Positions 25,064 through 34,510 of a DNA stretch of 64,000 nucleotides are shown in pieces (position 1 is the first letter of the stretch; each line of letters opens with the position of its first letter). The notes under the pieces were generated by a model that made no database searches, was not told the DNA's origin, and saw only the letters and a list, made by a program, of their open reading frames with translations. The DNA is from Gallaecimonas mangrovi. GTDB taxonomy: Bacteria; Pseudomonadota; Gammaproteobacteria; Enterobacterales; Gallaecimonadaceae. Both the position numbers and the translations under genes were made by a program. The stretch covers positions 1,991,501-2,055,500 of the forward strand of contig NZ_CP031416.1 of NCBI RefSeq assembly GCF_003367375.1, given 5' to 3'.

Positions 25064-26332
25064 TTATTCCAGGTGGTTGAGTGGTTTATTTTCGGCGCTT
25101 TGGTGGCGCTCTTCTATGGCGGTATGCAAATAGAGGCTGGTGGTATGAATGCTGTCGTGGCCGGCGTCGGCTTGCACGTGGGCAAGTGGCCGTTGGTTGA
25201 GGTTAATATCGTGGCTAATACCGGTGTGGCGAATACTGTGGGCGCTCAGTTCGCGCATTTCTCGGGCGTCTTGGTCAAAGCCGTCGGCCATGGCGGCGAT
25301 ACTGGCTTCTGTTATGAGTTTGTCGATGTCATCTCTTAACTGGCGAATGCCGAGGTTGGCATTTAAAAGGCCTTGCTCGCGGCCGCGGCCCGCGGCTTTA
25401 TGGCGCACAAAAAGTGGCGTGTTATCCCCCGGCGCAGGCAATGGTGCCAGGCCTAAAAATTGCCGGTAACGACCAAGGGCTGTTAACAGTGCTTTTGATA
25501 GCGCCACCCGTCGGCTTTTGCCGCCTTTACTTACCGGTACCCGAAAGCTCCAAACCCCGGTTTTACTGTCACGGCGAAATTGGCCCATCACCGGTGAAAA
25601 ACCAGGCCTTGCGGCTACTTCGGAGATCCGCAAGTAACAGCTGTACAACAGGCTGACTAAAAATAAGGTGCGTTCATGGCGCTCCGGGGCCTGGTCCGCC
25701 CAGGCCTTGGCGGTTGCCATAACGTAAGACCACTGCAGTTCGCTAAAGGCTTTTAAGTCTTCCTCGCTGTCCCAGTTCAGGTTTGCAACCGCCCCTTGGC
25801 GCTGCTGAAAACGCAGCCATTGGCTGGCAGGGTTACGTTCTGTTACGTCTTCATCAATAAGGAAGGCATAAAAGGAAGACAACACCGCCACCTTGGTGGC
25901 AAGCGCTCGAGGGCTGAGCTGATAGGGGCGGTGTTTTTTCCCTAAAAAAGGCAACCACTGGGAGTTGGGTATTCGGCACTGCCAAGGCGCGTTGTATACA
26001 AACTGCGCCACATTGCGAAAGCCAATTAAAGGGGCCGGGGGGCATTGGCAATAAGCGACGTGCCTGGCAAAACCGCGCCGGTCAAGCTGCAAAGGGCTTT
26101 GTTTGGCGACATCGAAGCACCAGTGTAAAAACGGCGTTAGCTCGGAGCGGTAGGTTTTAAAGTTATTGTCATTACCGGCCACGTCGCTTAGCCATTGGCT
26201 AGCCAGCTGGTAGATAAGCCCGGCGTCTTCAATGGCAGTCAGGCTCAGGTTGGCAATGTGTTGATTTACAACAGCGTTCCCCTCATCCAGGCTGTGGCGG
26301 TCAAAAAGCGGCAGTACGGGCGGTAATTGCAT
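25064..26332 (-). CDS. Tyrosine recombinase / site-specific integrase
   Basis: A 422-residue phage-integrase-family recombinase. All catalytic positions can be seen: Arg in SCYLRISEV, Lys in the beta hairpin SKGGKSRR, HxxR in SAHSIRH, His in DAGHDSIH and the nucleophile Tyr in TSLYLHT. The N-terminal half (about 1-190) is the SAM-like core-binding region (TKVAVLSSFYAFLIDE). It looks intact and functional. No excisionase, phage structural gene, tRNA or obvious att duplication is next to it. It may be a stand-alone recombinase or what is left of an integrated element ending near fnr. It is convergent with nothing; the next gene, fnr, is divergent. Confidence 0.88.
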   Translation of the reverse strand: MQLPPVLPLFDRHSLDEGNAVVNQHIANLSLTAIEDAGLIYQLASQWLSDVAGNDNNFKTYRSELTPFLHWCFDVAKQSPLQLDRRGFARHVAYCQCPPAPLIGFRNVAQFVYNAPWQCRIPNSQWLPFLGKKHRPYQLSPRALATKVAVLSSFYAFLIDEDVTERNPASQWLRFQQRQGAVANLNWDSEEDLKAFSELQWSYVMATAKAWADQAPERHERTLFLVSLLYSCYLRISEVAARPGFSPVMGQFRRDSKTGVWSFRVPVSKGGKSRRVALSKALLTALGRYRQFLGLAPLPAPGDNTPLFVRHKAAGRGREQGLLNANLGIRQLRDDIDKLITEASIAAMADGFDQDAREMRELSAHSIRHTGISHDINLNQRPLAHVQADAGHDSIHTTSLYLHTAIEERHQSAENKPLNHLE

Positions 26333-26581
26333 GAAAGAGCCAAGAGCATATGACAGGGGGCCTAGTGTAACGGAATAGGCCTAAATACTGAATATATATA
26401 CAGGTTAGTTTTGCCAGCAGATCGCCGCCTAGTAGAACAAAGACATTAAAGACTCTGGCTTTCTCCTGTACGGTGCCGTTATCCTATTGGCATATATCGA
26501 CTATTCGGGGATTGAATAGTCCATAAAAAGTGGCTAACAGCCATGTTCGTTTTGGATAAGTCAGTTGAGAGGAATAACTGT

Positions 26582-27304
26582 ATGCTTCGACAATCTGCCT
26601 GCTCCATTCATTGTCATGACTGTGCCATGAGTGAGCTATGTATCCCTTTTACTCTTACGAATAACGAACTGGATCAGCTAGATAGCATTATTGAGCGAAA
26701 GAAACCCGTTCATAAGGGTGATACATTGTTTGAAGCAGGCCAAGGGCTCGACTCCTTGTTTGCCATTCGCTCTGGCACTATCAAAAGTTACACCCTGACC
26801 CAGGAAGGCGAAGAACAAATTACCGGTTTTCACTTGCCCGGCGACATCATTGGTTTTGATGCCATAGGCCGCAACAGCCACGTTTCTTTTGCCCAAGCGC
26901 TGGAAACCGCCATGGTCTGTGAAATTCCTTTTGATACCCTCGACCGTTTGTCAGGCACCATGCCGCGGCTTCGCCAACAGATCATGCGTTTAATGTCGAC
27001 CGAAATTAAGGGCGACCAAGACATGTTGTTGTTGCTATCAAAGAAAACCGCAGAGCAGCGCCTGGCATCGTTCTTAATGAACCTCTCTAACCGTTTTGGG
27101 GCCCGCGGCTTTTCGCCGAAAGAGTTCCGCCTGACCATGACCCGCGGCGACATTGGCAATTACCTTGGGCTGACCGTTGAAACCATTAGCCGCTTACTGG
27201 GCCGCTTTCAAAAATCTGGCTTCATCGAAGTGTCAGGTAAGTTTATTAATGTTACAGACCTTGATGGTTTGCGAAGTGTTGCTTCAGACCCGTTAGAGGT
27301 TTGA
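26582..27304 (+). CDS. fnr: Oxygen-sensing transcriptional regulator FNR
   Basis: Global regulator of anaerobic metabolism, active as a [4Fe-4S] dimer binding TTGATnnnnATCAA. Cluster ligands are the cysteines in [10 protein letters not shown] plus the Cys in AMVCEIP; one additional upstream Cys is present, as in E. coli. The CRP-type sensor domain ([13 protein letters not shown]) and the HTH with recognition helix [11 protein letters not shown] follow; the latter contains the E..SR residues that read the box. I chose the ATG at 26582, 8 bases after GAGAGGA, giving 240 residues. An in-frame ATG at 26543 gives 253 but lacks a ribosome binding site. The gene stands next to ompW and uspE; fnr-uspE linkage is also known from E. 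coli. Confidence 0.96.
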   Translation: MLRQSACSIHCHDCAMSELCIPFTLTNNELDQLDSIIERKKPVHKGDTLFEAGQGLDSLFAIRSGTIKSYTLTQEGEEQITGFHLPGDIIGFDAIGRNSHVSFAQALETAMVCEIPFDTLDRLSGTMPRLRQQIMRLMSTEIKGDQDMLLLLSKKTAEQRLASFLMNLSNRFGARGFSPKEFRLTMTRGDIGNYLGLTVETISRLLGRFQKSGFIEVSGKFINVTDLDGLRSVASDPLEV

Positions 27305-27314
27305 TCTAAATCAT
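27301..27314. promoter_or_regulatory. FNR-box-like site overlapping the fnr stop codon
   Basis: TTGAT-CTAA-ATCAT matches 9 of 10 consensus positions (TTGATnnnnATCAA). It overlaps the fnr stop codon, lies before the fnr terminator and 122 bases upstream of ompW. Confidence 0.5.
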
Positions 27315-27324
27315 TTCAAAGACT

Positions 27325-27347
27325 AAAGGCCCCATTGGGGCCTTTTT
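27325..27347 (+). terminator. Intrinsic terminator after fnr
   Basis: Stem GGCCCC / GGGGCC, loop ATT, followed by T5. Confidence 0.85.
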
Positions 27348-27350
27348 CTT

Positions 27351-27364
27351 TTGATCCAAAACAA
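27351..27364. promoter_or_regulatory. FNR-box-like site upstream of ompW
   Basis: TTGAT-CCAA-AACAA matches 9 of 10 consensus positions. Its centre is 78 bases from the ompW start codon. If it acts as a class II site, +1 would fall near 27399 with a weak -10 (TAACCT, 27387-27392). ompW is known to be FNR-responsive in enteric bacteria. Confidence 0.5.
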
Positions 27365-27435
27365 GTTACCCCCTGCCCCACACGCCTAACCTTGCAGCCA
27401 GTTTAATAAGCCCTAAAGATTGGTAGGGAGTTACC

Positions 27436-28131
27436 ATGCGCTATTCCGTTCTTGCCCTTGCGGCTGCTGCTTTGTTCTGTGGTTCTGCTGTTGCCGATAC
27501 CGGCTGGCGTGTTACCGCAGGTGCTATCAACGTCAACCCCAACGACGATTCCAGCCACCTGACCAACGTTGAAGCCGCTGCTGGCTTGCCAAGCAACTCA
27601 ACCAAAGTCAAAGTCGACGACGACACCCAACTGGGCCTGACCCTGAACTACGACTTTGCACCGAACTGGTCTGTTGAACTGCTGGCAGCTACTCCGTTCT
27701 CTCACGAGATAACCTTGAGTTCTCCGGGTACCGCCGTTGATGGCTTAAATGTGGGTAAAACCAAACAGTTGCCACCAACCGTTACCTTGCAGTACCGTTT
27801 CTTAGACGGTGAAAAAATTCGCCCCTACATTGGCGTAGGTGTGAACTACACCAAGTTCTTTGACTCTCATGTATCAGGCCAAATGTCCTCTACTCTGGAT
27901 TCATTGGGCCTGACCGGTGACAAAGACATTACCCTGTCTGACAGCTTCGGCCTGGCTGGCGAAGTGGGTATGGACTGGAGCATTACCGACAAAGCCTTTG
28001 TACGTGCAGCGGTATGGTATGCTGATATCGACACCGACGCCCGTGTCAAAGTGAATGGACAAACCGTGCAAAAAGTGGATGTGCAAATTGACCCTGTTGT
28101 AGCGTACATCGCTTTTGGCTATCGTTTTTAA
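27436..28131 (+). CDS. ompW: Outer membrane protein OmpW
   Basis: Eight-stranded outer membrane barrel with a hydrophobic channel, implicated in uptake of small hydrophobic molecules and in stress and oxygen adaptation. A signal peptide (MRYSVLALAAAALFCGSAVA, cut before DTGW) is followed by family-specific text: TQLGLTLNYDFAPNWSVELL, AATPFSHEI, LPPTVTLQYRF, IRPYIGVGVNYTKFFD and AAVWYADIDTDA. The protein ends in the outer-membrane signature GYRF. At 231 residues it is near the usual length (~212). The two FNR-like boxes between fnr and this gene suggest oxygen control. TGGTAGGGAG precedes the ATG. Confidence 0.95.
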   Translation: MRYSVLALAAAALFCGSAVADTGWRVTAGAINVNPNDDSSHLTNVEAAAGLPSNSTKVKVDDDTQLGLTLNYDFAPNWSVELLAATPFSHEITLSSPGTAVDGLNVGKTKQLPPTVTLQYRFLDGEKIRPYIGVGVNYTKFFDSHVSGQMSSTLDSLGLTGDKDITLSDSFGLAGEVGMDWSITDKAFVRAAVWYADIDTDARVKVNGQTVQKVDVQIDPVVAYIAFGYRF

Positions 28132-28186
28132 GCAGTAACGAATAAGGGCCCTGTAACCGGGGCCCAAAAACAGCAGAGGTGATACC

Positions 28187-29101
28187 ATGGCAGAATTTAA
28201 TAAAATACTGGTGGTCGCCGACCCCAATCAAACCGAACAACCTGCCCTTTCAAGAGCCGCTTTTCTCGCCAAAAAAACCGGCGCAAAAATTACGCTTTTC
28301 CTGACCATCTACGACTTCTCTTACGAAATGACCACCATGCTCTCTTCTTCTGAGCGTGAGGCCATGCGTAATGGCATTCTTGGCCAGCGTAAAGAATGGC
28401 TTAACGAACTGGCAAAACCTTTTATTGAAGACGGCGTCAACATTGAGCTGCAAACAGCGTGGCATAACCGCCCCTATGAGAGCATTCTCAAAGCCCTTAC
28501 CGAGGGCAATTTCGACGTTCTCTTTAAATCCACCCACGAACATTCCACCCTCAAAGCCGTGATCTTTACCCCCACCGACTGGCATTTGCTACGCAAATCA
28601 CCGGTACCGGTAATGTTGGTTAAAGACCACGAATGGCCGCAAGGTGGTGTGGTATTGGCAGCGGTAAACTGCGGCTCTGAAGACGAAGCTCATCAGCAGT
28701 TAGACGACGCTATTACCAGCGAGGGCTTGGCCCTGGCCAAAATGGTGGGTGCAGAGCTGCACTTGGTGACAGCCTACCCCGGCACACCGGTCAACATTGC
28801 GATTGAAATTCCGGAATTTGACCCTGAGTCTTATACCCAGGCCATGCGTGAACATCATGAAAAACAAGCCAAAGCACATGCCAGCGCTTTTGGCATTGAT
28901 GATAGCCACATTCACGTAAAAGAGGGCCTGCCGGAAGATGTTATTCCGCACGTTGCCGAGCAGCTTGATGCCGAGCTCGTTATCATGGGCACCGTAGGCC
29001 GCAAAGGCTTAACTGCGGCGCTCATTGGTAACACCGCCGAGCAAGTGATTGACCGGTTAGGCAGCGACCTTTTGGCACTTAAGCCACAAGTGAAAGCCTG
29101 A
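28187..29101 (+). CDS. uspE: Universal stress protein UspE
   Basis: A 304-residue protein of two tandem Usp domains (about 1-145 and 150-300). UspE affects stress resistance, motility and aggregation in E. coli. Close matches are [54 protein letters not shown] and the second-domain ATP-site-like [20 protein letters not shown]. It is slightly shorter at the C-terminus than E. coli UspE (316). The start at 28187 has GAGG 8 bases upstream. It sits two genes after fnr, in keeping with the known fnr-uspE association. Its own terminator follows. Confidence 0.94.
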   Translation: MAEFNKILVVADPNQTEQPALSRAAFLAKKTGAKITLFLTIYDFSYEMTTMLSSSEREAMRNGILGQRKEWLNELAKPFIEDGVNIELQTAWHNRPYESILKALTEGNFDVLFKSTHEHSTLKAVIFTPTDWHLLRKSPVPVMLVKDHEWPQGGVVLAAVNCGSEDEAHQQLDDAITSEGLALAKMVGAELHLVTAYPGTPVNIAIEIPEFDPESYTQAMREHHEKQAKAHASAFGIDDSHIHVKEGLPEDVIPHVAEQLDAELVIMGTVGRKGLTAALIGNTAEQVIDRLGSDLLALKPQVKA

Positions 29102-29118
29102 TCGCGCCCGCATGAAAA

Positions 29119-29142
29119 ACGCCGCGCATAGCGCGGCGTTTT
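29119..29142 (+). terminator. Terminator after uspE
   Basis: Stem CGCCGCGC / GCGCGGCG, loop ATA, then TTTTC. It lies immediately before the ttcA -10 box. Confidence 0.75.
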
Positions 29143-29150
29143 CTTTTGCG

Positions 29151-29156
29151 TATAAT
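29151..29156 (+). promoter_or_regulatory. Probable -10 box (TATAAT) of ttcA
   Basis: A perfect TATAAT 33 bases before the ttcA ATG. The -35 region would overlap the uspE terminator stem and is a poor match. Confidence 0.45.
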
Positions 29157-29189
29157 ATGCGCCCCAAGCGATGCCGTACGAGAATCAAG

Positions 29190-30101
29190 ATGTCCAGCCA
29201 GAAACAACAGTACAATTTCAACAAGCTGCAAAAGCGCTTGCGACGCCATGTCGGCCAGGCCATTAGCGACTTCAACATGATTGAAGATGGCGACCGCATC
29301 ATGGTGTGCTTGTCAGGTGGTAAGGACTCTTACACCCTGCTGGATATTTTGATGAACCTCAAAGCCTCAGCACCGGTGAACTTTGAACTGGTGGCGGTAA
29401 ACCTCGACCAAAAGCAGCCGGGCTTTCCCGAACATATTTTGCCTGGCTACTTAGACACCTTGGGGGTTGAGTACCAAATTGTTAATGAAGACACCTACTC
29501 TATCGTCAAAGAAAAGGTGCCTGAGGGCAAAACCACTTGCTCGCTGTGTTCACGGCTACGGCGCGGCATTTTGTATCGCACCGCCACCGAACTTAAGTGC
29601 AATAAAATTGCCCTTGGCCACCACCGCGACGACATCTTAGAAACGCTACTGCTGAACATGTTCTACGGCGGCAAATTAAAAGCGATGCCGCCAAAGTTGG
29701 TGTCGGATGACGGTAAACACATGGTTATCCGTCCCCTCGCCTACTGCCGGGAAAAAGACATCGTTAAATACAGCGAAGCCAAGGCATTCCCTATTATTCC
29801 CTGTAATCTCTGTGGCTCGCAGCCGAACTTGCAGCGCCAGGTGATAAAAGAAATGCTGCAAACCTGGGACCGCCAATACCCAGGCCGTATTGAAACCATG
29901 TTTAAGGCGCTGCAAAACGTGGTGCCTTCGCACTTGGCGGATACCGCATTGTTTGATTTTAAAGGGCTTAGCCGTGATAACGCCGAGGGCTTAGAAGGTG
30001 ATATTGCTTTTGATAAAGAAAGCTTTGTGATGCCGGCGCTCGACGAAGACGATGACAACATGCCAGACCCGGCACTGACCCTGGCGGTTAAAACCCTATA
30101 A
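29190..30101 (+). CDS. ttcA: tRNA 2-thiocytidine(32) synthetase
   Basis: Iron-sulfur, ATP-dependent enzyme that thiolates C32 of certain tRNAs. The PP-loop SGGKDS is at residues 42-47. The two cysteines of CSLC and the Cys of CNLCGSQPN are the cluster/active-site residues known from E. coli. Long stretches are near identical to E. coli, for example [12 protein letters not shown] and [13 protein letters not shown] use the ATG at 29190 (303 residues), which gives the family N-terminus [17 protein letters not shown]. Earlier in-frame ATGs would place the uspE terminator inside the coding region. The C-terminal ~40 residues are acidic and variable, as in the family. Confidence 0.97.
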   Translation: MSSQKQQYNFNKLQKRLRRHVGQAISDFNMIEDGDRIMVCLSGGKDSYTLLDILMNLKASAPVNFELVAVNLDQKQPGFPEHILPGYLDTLGVEYQIVNEDTYSIVKEKVPEGKTTCSLCSRLRRGILYRTATELKCNKIALGHHRDDILETLLLNMFYGGKLKAMPPKLVSDDGKHMVIRPLAYCREKDIVKYSEAKAFPIIPCNLCGSQPNLQRQVIKEMLQTWDRQYPGRIETMFKALQNVVPSHLADTALFDFKGLSRDNAEGLEGDIAFDKESFVMPALDEDDDNMPDPALTLAVKTL

Positions 30102-30127
30102 AAAAAGCGCCTTAAGGCGCTTTTTTT
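30100..30127. terminator. Bidirectional terminator between ttcA and the Bax-like gene
   Basis: A7, stem AGCGCC / GGCGCT, loop TTAA, T7. It serves ttcA (plus) and the Bax-like gene (minus), whose stop codon overlaps the T tract. Confidence 0.93.
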
Positions 30128-30884
30128 AATCGGTCATATAGCGGCGGTTGTGGCTAATCATGTCGGCCAGCTCCCGCACATAGGCGCCGCCACGCTGCGA
30201 ATAATGCAGCAAGCCCCTGACCAGATTCTCTGCCCTTGGGTCGCGGCCCGCATCACGGGCCTTTTCACGAATTTTTCGCAGCCCATAGTAGGCGCCGTTG
30301 GTATTGATGTTATGGATGTAACTGCGCACCGACGCCTGCGGCGATTTAAATTTCGCCACTTCGTGGCTGGCCCCTTCAATGCGTTGCTGTGGGACCAGGC
30401 CGCAGCCTTCTACATAACACCATTGGCCAAAGAAGTTGTTGCCGTCGGTCGCGAAACGCGAGGTGCCCCAGGCTGACTCGTTCGCGGCTTGGGCCAACAC
30501 CAGCGCCACCGGCAGTTTATCAACGCGGCGCAGCAAGGTGTCTTTGCCTTTGTCATCCAATGGCAGCGGTACATCGTAGCTGTCAGCTAAGTTATCCAGC
30601 CATTCTTGCTCTGCCGGGCTTAGGTATTGTTTCGTCAGCACCTTTTTCAAGCGTTTGCGGTTGGCCATGATCCGGGCATTTTCTGCCTCGACCATCGGCC
30701 GCAGATAGGCAAAAAAGGCCTTTTTCTTTTCCACTACATCCTGAAATTGATCAAAGTCAGGCATCGCAGATGCCGCGTTAACCGCGCCGCGGGCAGGCAC
30801 ATAGTCGCTCTGACGTAACCAAGCCAACAGCCCAAGCATCACCACCAACAGCAACAACGGTGCTCTTAAAATCGACAAAATCAT
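30126..30884 (-). CDS. Bax-like glucosaminidase-domain protein
   Basis: A 252-residue protein with an N-terminal hydrophobic anchor (about residues 5-23), so it is probably tethered in the inner membrane with the enzyme domain in the periplasm. The C-terminal half is a mannosyl-glycoprotein endo-beta-N-acetylglucosaminidase (GH73-type) domain. Its catalytic Glu is in QAANESAWGTSRFA, followed by NNFFGQWC and the C-terminal LLHYSQRGGAYVRELADMI. E. coli Bax has the same layout. It likely trims peptidoglycan. Its start overlaps the stop of the next upstream gene (30881-30884, ATGA type), indicating co-transcription with trhO and the membrane protein gene. Confidence 0.85.
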   Translation of the reverse strand: MILSILRAPLLLLVVMLGLLAWLRQSDYVPARGAVNAASAMPDFDQFQDVVEKKKAFFAYLRPMVEAENARIMANRKRLKKVLTKQYLSPAEQEWLDNLADSYDVPLPLDDKGKDTLLRRVDKLPVALVLAQAANESAWGTSRFATDGNNFFGQWCYVEGCGLVPQQRIEGASHEVAKFKSPQASVRSYIHNINTNGAYYGLRKIREKARDAGRDPRAENLVRGLLHYSQRGGAYVRELADMISHNRRYMTD

Positions 30885-31618
30885 GCGTTAAACATTGCCT
30901 GTGAATTACCGGTGGCCAGCTTCAAACGCACACCAAACAGTTCGCGATATAAAATCGCCTGAAAGCGCATCAGCAACGGTACCAGCCACAACGAGGCAAT
31001 ACCCAGCGTTACTGCCGATACCAACACCGCCAAAATCGATAATAGCTGACACAATAAAAAGCCAACAAAGTACCGAACGCACACCAATACCGAGATTTTA
31101 ATGGCGGTAAAGGGAGACATGCCTTTATCGGCCACCAACATCAACACCGGTGTCAGGGCAATTTGCAAAAACAGCCCCGGCACAATAAACAGCATCATGC
31201 CGATATTGACAATGGCCAAGCTCATCAGTGCGGTCAGGCTTAACACCGGACCAACCCGATACCAGTGCCACAGCATCTGCATTGGCGGGCGCAGGCCCAC
31301 CACTTGTTGTAAGGCTATCAGCTGTAGGCCCACTAAGGCCGGCGCCAGCATAACCGTTAAAATCAGCTGTAACAGGGTTTGGCCCTGTAAGTCATGCAAG
31401 GTCCACCCCAGGTGTTCCATCAGTTCCACCATGACAACACCCAGGATCATGGTAATACCAACCAGCATCAAAAAGGGCGCAATAAGGCCCCGGTCAAACC
31501 GGGCAGCACCCTGCCATGCCTCTTTGAGCATGGCACCTAAGTCGAGCTTGATTTGTTTTGCCATGGCTTGCTCAACTGAGCCGCCTACGTGAACAGTCTG
31601 GGGTTCGTTTTCAGTCAT
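30881..31618 (-). CDS. Integral membrane protein of unknown function (BPSS1780-like)
   Basis: A 245-residue protein with a short soluble N-terminus (about 45 residues) and about six hydrophobic segments: near 47-67, 80-105, 125-145, 147-165, 180-200 and 205-220. [34 protein letters not shown] resembles the BPSS1780/YciC-type membrane family. I do not know a function. It overlaps trhO upstream by 8 bases and the Bax-like gene downstream by 4, so the three genes are translated from one message. A link to the cell envelope is plausible only by neighbourhood. Confidence 0.7.
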   Translation of the reverse strand: MTENEPQTVHVGGSVEQAMAKQIKLDLGAMLKEAWQGAARFDRGLIAPFLMLVGITMILGVVMVELMEHLGWTLHDLQGQTLLQLILTVMLAPALVGLQLIALQQVVGLRPPMQMLWHWYRVGPVLSLTALMSLAIVNIGMMLFIVPGLFLQIALTPVLMLVADKGMSPFTAIKISVLVCVRYFVGFLLCQLLSILAVLVSAVTLGIASLWLVPLLMRFQAILYRELFGVRLKLATGNSQAMFNA

Positions 31619-32588
31619 GTTGTTTTTCAGCCAGTGCCTGCTTGCGGGCCTCTTTCTCGGCCTTCAGCTTTGCTACGTCTGCAGCAATGTGGGTTTGGTT
31701 ACGGTGCTTGGCCAGGGCAATTTGCTTTTGCCGTTCGGCAAAGCGGGCCTTTTGTTCTTCTGACATTTCGTCATAGCAGTGTGGGCAGGCCACACCCTGA
31801 ATATATTGATCGGATGCTTTGTCTTCGTCGCTAATGGGGCGGCGGCAAGCAAAACATTGGTCGAAACTGCCTTGCAACAGGCCGTGTTTTACGGTGACTC
31901 GTTGGTCAAACACAAAACATTCGCCTTCCCAAAGGCTTTCTTTGGCCGGCACTTCTTCGAGGTATTTAAGGATGCCACCTTCCAGGTGGTAGACCTCGTC
32001 AAAGCCCTGTTCTTTTAAATAGGCCGTGGATTTTTCACAGCGAATACCGCCGGTGCAGAACATCGCCACCTTTTTATGCTTGGATGGGTCAAGGTGCTCC
32101 TGCACGTAGGCCGGAAAATCGCGAAACGCCTTGGTGTTTGGGTCAAGGGCGCCTTTAAATGTGCCGACAGCCACTTCGTAGTCGTTGCGCGTATCCACCA
32201 GCAGCACCTCTGGATCGCTTATCAGTGCATTCCAGTCAGCCGGCTTAACATAGGTGCCCACCACTTTGTTCGGGTCGATACCCTCTACGCCCATGGTGAC
32301 GATTTCTTTTTTCAGCTTTACCTTGGTGCGATAAAAGGCCTGCTCGTCACTGAAGGATTCTTTGTAGCTCATGCCAGCAAACTGCGGCTGGCTATTGAGG
32401 TAGGTTTTGAGTTTGTCGATACCTTGGCGGGGGCCACAAACGGTGCCGTTAATGCCTTCGGCCGCTAACAGCAAGGTGCCTTTGACATCGTTTTCTGCCA
32501 TCACATCTAGCAGCGGTTGTTGAAAAGCCTCGAAGTCAGGTAGACGGGTAAATTTGTAAAGGGCAGCAACCACAAAGTGGGACATCAT
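31611..32588 (-). CDS. trhO: tRNA uridine(34) hydroxylase TrhO (rhodanese family)
   Basis: Oxygen-dependent hydroxylase that makes 5-hydroxyuridine at tRNA position 34, a precursor of cmo5U/mcmo5U. The 325 residues include an N-terminal acylphosphatase-like part with EGINGTV. The rhodanese domain follows (about 115-225), with [13 protein letters not shown] and the active-site loop [12 protein letters not shown]-terminal cysteine-rich part (CFACRRP, CPHCYDE) ends in a charged helix. It matches E. coli YceA. Two adjacent ATGs are possible starts; GAGGA lies 4-7 bases upstream. It is first of a three-gene operon with the membrane protein and Bax-like genes. Confidence 0.93.
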   Translation of the reverse strand: MMSHFVVAALYKFTRLPDFEAFQQPLLDVMAENDVKGTLLLAAEGINGTVCGPRQGIDKLKTYLNSQPQFAGMSYKESFSDEQAFYRTKVKLKKEIVTMGVEGIDPNKVVGTYVKPADWNALISDPEVLLVDTRNDYEVAVGTFKGALDPNTKAFRDFPAYVQEHLDPSKHKKVAMFCTGGIRCEKSTAYLKEQGFDEVYHLEGGILKYLEEVPAKESLWEGECFVFDQRVTVKHGLLQGSFDQCFACRRPISDEDKASDQYIQGVACPHCYDEMSEEQKARFAERQKQIALAKHRNQTHIAADVAKLKAEKEARKQALAEKQHD

Positions 32589-32677
32589 CTTTTCCTCTTC
32601 AGCTAACCGGCCCGTAAAGCCGGCGCATACAACACTAAGGACGCCCAGAGGCGCCCTTTTCTTAAACTGGCGTTATT

Positions 32678-33298
32678 TTACCAGAAAAGTCCGTAAATGA
32701 GACGCCCGGCCAAAAGCACCAGGAAAACACCTAAAATGCGGTCGATCCAGTAGCCTTTTACCGCTAAAAAGCGGCCAAGTGGCCCCGCCGTCAATAGCCA
32801 ACTTAGCAACACAAACCACAACGCCGTTGCCACCGCCAGGTAGCAAGACACCGCCACCATCTGCCAGCCATTGGGTGAAGCATTAAGTACCGAGCCAAAC
32901 AGCGCCAAGAAAAACAGCGTTGCCTTTGGGTTTAGGGCGTTGGTTAAAAAGCCGCGGCGAAATGCTGTAGCCCAAGCCGGAGCATCCCCATTTTCTGCGG
33001 CGAGCTGTAAGCCGTGGTTAGCGCGCAGCGCGCCATAGGCCATGTAAAGAAGGTAGGCGGCGGCTATTACTGAAAACGCCACTTCCAAACTGTGGTGGGT
33101 TTTTAGCAGCAGTGCCACCCCAGCCCAGGTGTAGGTCATATGCACCAAAATACCGCAACCGACGCCCAGTGCTACCCCGCGCGCGGTGCCTCGACCAAAG
33201 GCAATGGCATGGCGGCTGACCACTGCAAAGTCAGGCCCCGGGCTAATAACGGCCAAAAGATGGGCAAAAGCCAGCAGCAGAAACTGTTCAAATGACAT
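32678..33298 (-). CDS. LysE/RhtB family amino acid exporter
   Basis: A 206-residue inner membrane protein with about six helices. The family signature ISPGPDFAVVSRHAIAFGRGTA is near the N-terminus, with NPKATLFFLALFG in the middle. Such proteins export amino acids or derivatives; the substrate cannot be told. I prefer the ATG at 33298 (MSFEQFLLLAFAHLLAV), which starts the first helix directly; a start 24 bases upstream would add MRLISRVF. The gene is divergent from potA, with about 110 bases between them, and is separated from trhO by 89 bases. Confidence 0.88.
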   Translation of the reverse strand: MSFEQFLLLAFAHLLAVISPGPDFAVVSRHAIAFGRGTARGVALGVGCGILVHMTYTWAGVALLLKTHHSLEVAFSVIAAAYLLYMAYGALRANHGLQLAAENGDAPAWATAFRRGFLTNALNPKATLFFLALFGSVLNASPNGWQMVAVSCYLAVATALWFVLLSWLLTAGPLGRFLAVKGYWIDRILGVFLVLLAGRLIYGLFW

Positions 33299-33409
33299 AA
33301 ACACTCTTGATATCAAACGCAAGCGCGCTTTTTACCGCTATTACCCTTATCACTGCCAGTGCATTTCTTTAAAATGCCCCTTTTTATAGGCCAACGTTTA
33401 AAATTAACC

Positions 33410-34510
33410 ATGCCTCAATCGCCAAACTCGTCACCCGTGGTGGTGCTCAAAAGTGTTGAAAAACGCTTTGACGGCAAAGCCGTGCTAGCCGGACTGGATT
33501 TGACCATTCAGGACGGGGAATTTTTTACCATTCTCGGCCCTTCTGGCTGTGGTAAAACCACCGCTCTTAGGCTTATTGCTGGCCTGGAAGACGCAGACGC
33601 AGGCAGTGTTTTTATTGCCGGCCAAGACAATACCCATATTCCTGCCGAAAAGCGCAACGTTAACACTGTGTTCCAAAGTTATGCGCTGTTTCCGCACATG
33701 ACGGTATTCGATAACGTTGCCTTTGGCCTGAAAATGCAAAAAGTGCCGGCCAGTGAAACCCGCAGCCGGGTGGAAGAAGTGCTGCGCATGGTGCAACTGG
33801 ACAGTTTTGCTGGCCGCAAACCTCACCAGCTCTCTGGCGGCCAACAGCAGCGGGTAGCCATTGCCCGGGCGGTGGTAAATAAGCCCAAGGTATTGCTGCT
33901 GGACGAGTCGCTCTCTGCCCTTGATTACAAACTGCGAAAGTCGATGCAGTGGGAGCTAAAACAGCTGCAACGCCGCCTGGGTATTACCTTTGTGTTTGTC
34001 ACCCACGACCAGGAAGAAGCCTTGTCGATGTCAGACCGTATTTTGGTGATGAATAACGGCAAGGCCGAGCAGTTAGGCACCCCACGCGAGATTTACGAGA
34101 CCCCTAAAAGCCTGTTTGTGGCCCGCTTTATTGGTGAAATTAATATTTTTGATGGCACCGTCACCGGCCAAAAAGATGGCCTGCTGAACGTCACTATTTT
34201 AGGTAAGCCCTTTGAGGTGAACGGGAAGGCACAATTTGCAGTAGGCCAACGCGTGAAGGTGATGCTGCGCCCGGAAGACTTGCGCCTTGATGCTGTAAGT
34301 AGCGATGTTGGCCTTGAAGGCCGGGTGATCGAGCGCACCTATAAGGGTGCCACCCTTGATTCTTTGGTTGAGCTCAGTGATGGCAACCGTATTCAGGTGT
34401 CGGAGTTTTTTGATGAGGACGACCCTGATTTTGACCACAGCCACAACGAGTCGGTGGTGGTGAGCTGGGTACCACAATGGGAGGTGGTACTGGCCGATGA
34501 GCAGACTTAA
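33410..34510 (+). CDS. potA: Spermidine/putrescine ABC transporter ATPase PotA
   Basis: ATP-binding subunit of the PotABCD polyamine importer. The 366 residues carry Walker [11 protein letters not shown]-loop [13 protein letters not shown], signature LSGGQQQR, Walker B LLLDES (with Ser rather than Pro, as in E. coli PotA) and the H-loop [12 protein letters not shown]. The C-terminal TOBE region (about 240-366) includes LRPEDLRLD and [13 protein letters not shown], both nearly identical to E. coli. I chose the ATG at 33410 because upstream starts add unrelated residues, though no strong ribosome binding site is visible. It overlaps potB by 14 bases. Confidence 0.95.
   Translation: MPQSPNSSPVVVLKSVEKRFDGKAVLAGLDLTIQDGEFFTILGPSGCGKTTALRLIAGLEDADAGSVFIAGQDNTHIPAEKRNVNTVFQSYALFPHMTVFDNVAFGLKMQKVPASETRSRVEEVLRMVQLDSFAGRKPHQLSGGQQQRVAIARAVVNKPKVLLLDESLSALDYKLRKSMQWELKQLQRRLGITFVFVTHDQEEALSMSDRILVMNNGKAEQLGTPREIYETPKSLFVARFIGEINIFDGTVTGQKDGLLNVTILGKPFEVNGKAQFAVGQRVKVMLRPEDLRLDAVSSDVGLEGRVIERTYKGATLDSLVELSDGNRIQVSEFFDEDDPDFDHSHNESVVVSWVPQWEVVLADEQT

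Noticed and set aside
26543-26581. Longer FNR start at 26543
   Set aside because: No ribosome binding site, whereas the ATG at 26582 has GAGAGGA 8 bases upstream. It cannot be fully excluded because FNR proteins often have 15-20 residues before the first cluster cysteine.
28144-28163. GGGCCC-rich hairpin between ompW and uspE
   Set aside because: A stem is possible but it is followed by A5 rather than T on the plus strand, so it is not an intrinsic terminator for ompW. Left unassigned.
32640-32665. Possible lysE terminator on the minus strand
   Set aside because: The stem needs a G-U pair and has almost no T tract; support is too weak to list.
33307-33316. TTGATATCAA upstream of potA as an FNR box
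   Set aside because: It is a palindrome but lacks the four-base spacer between half-sites.
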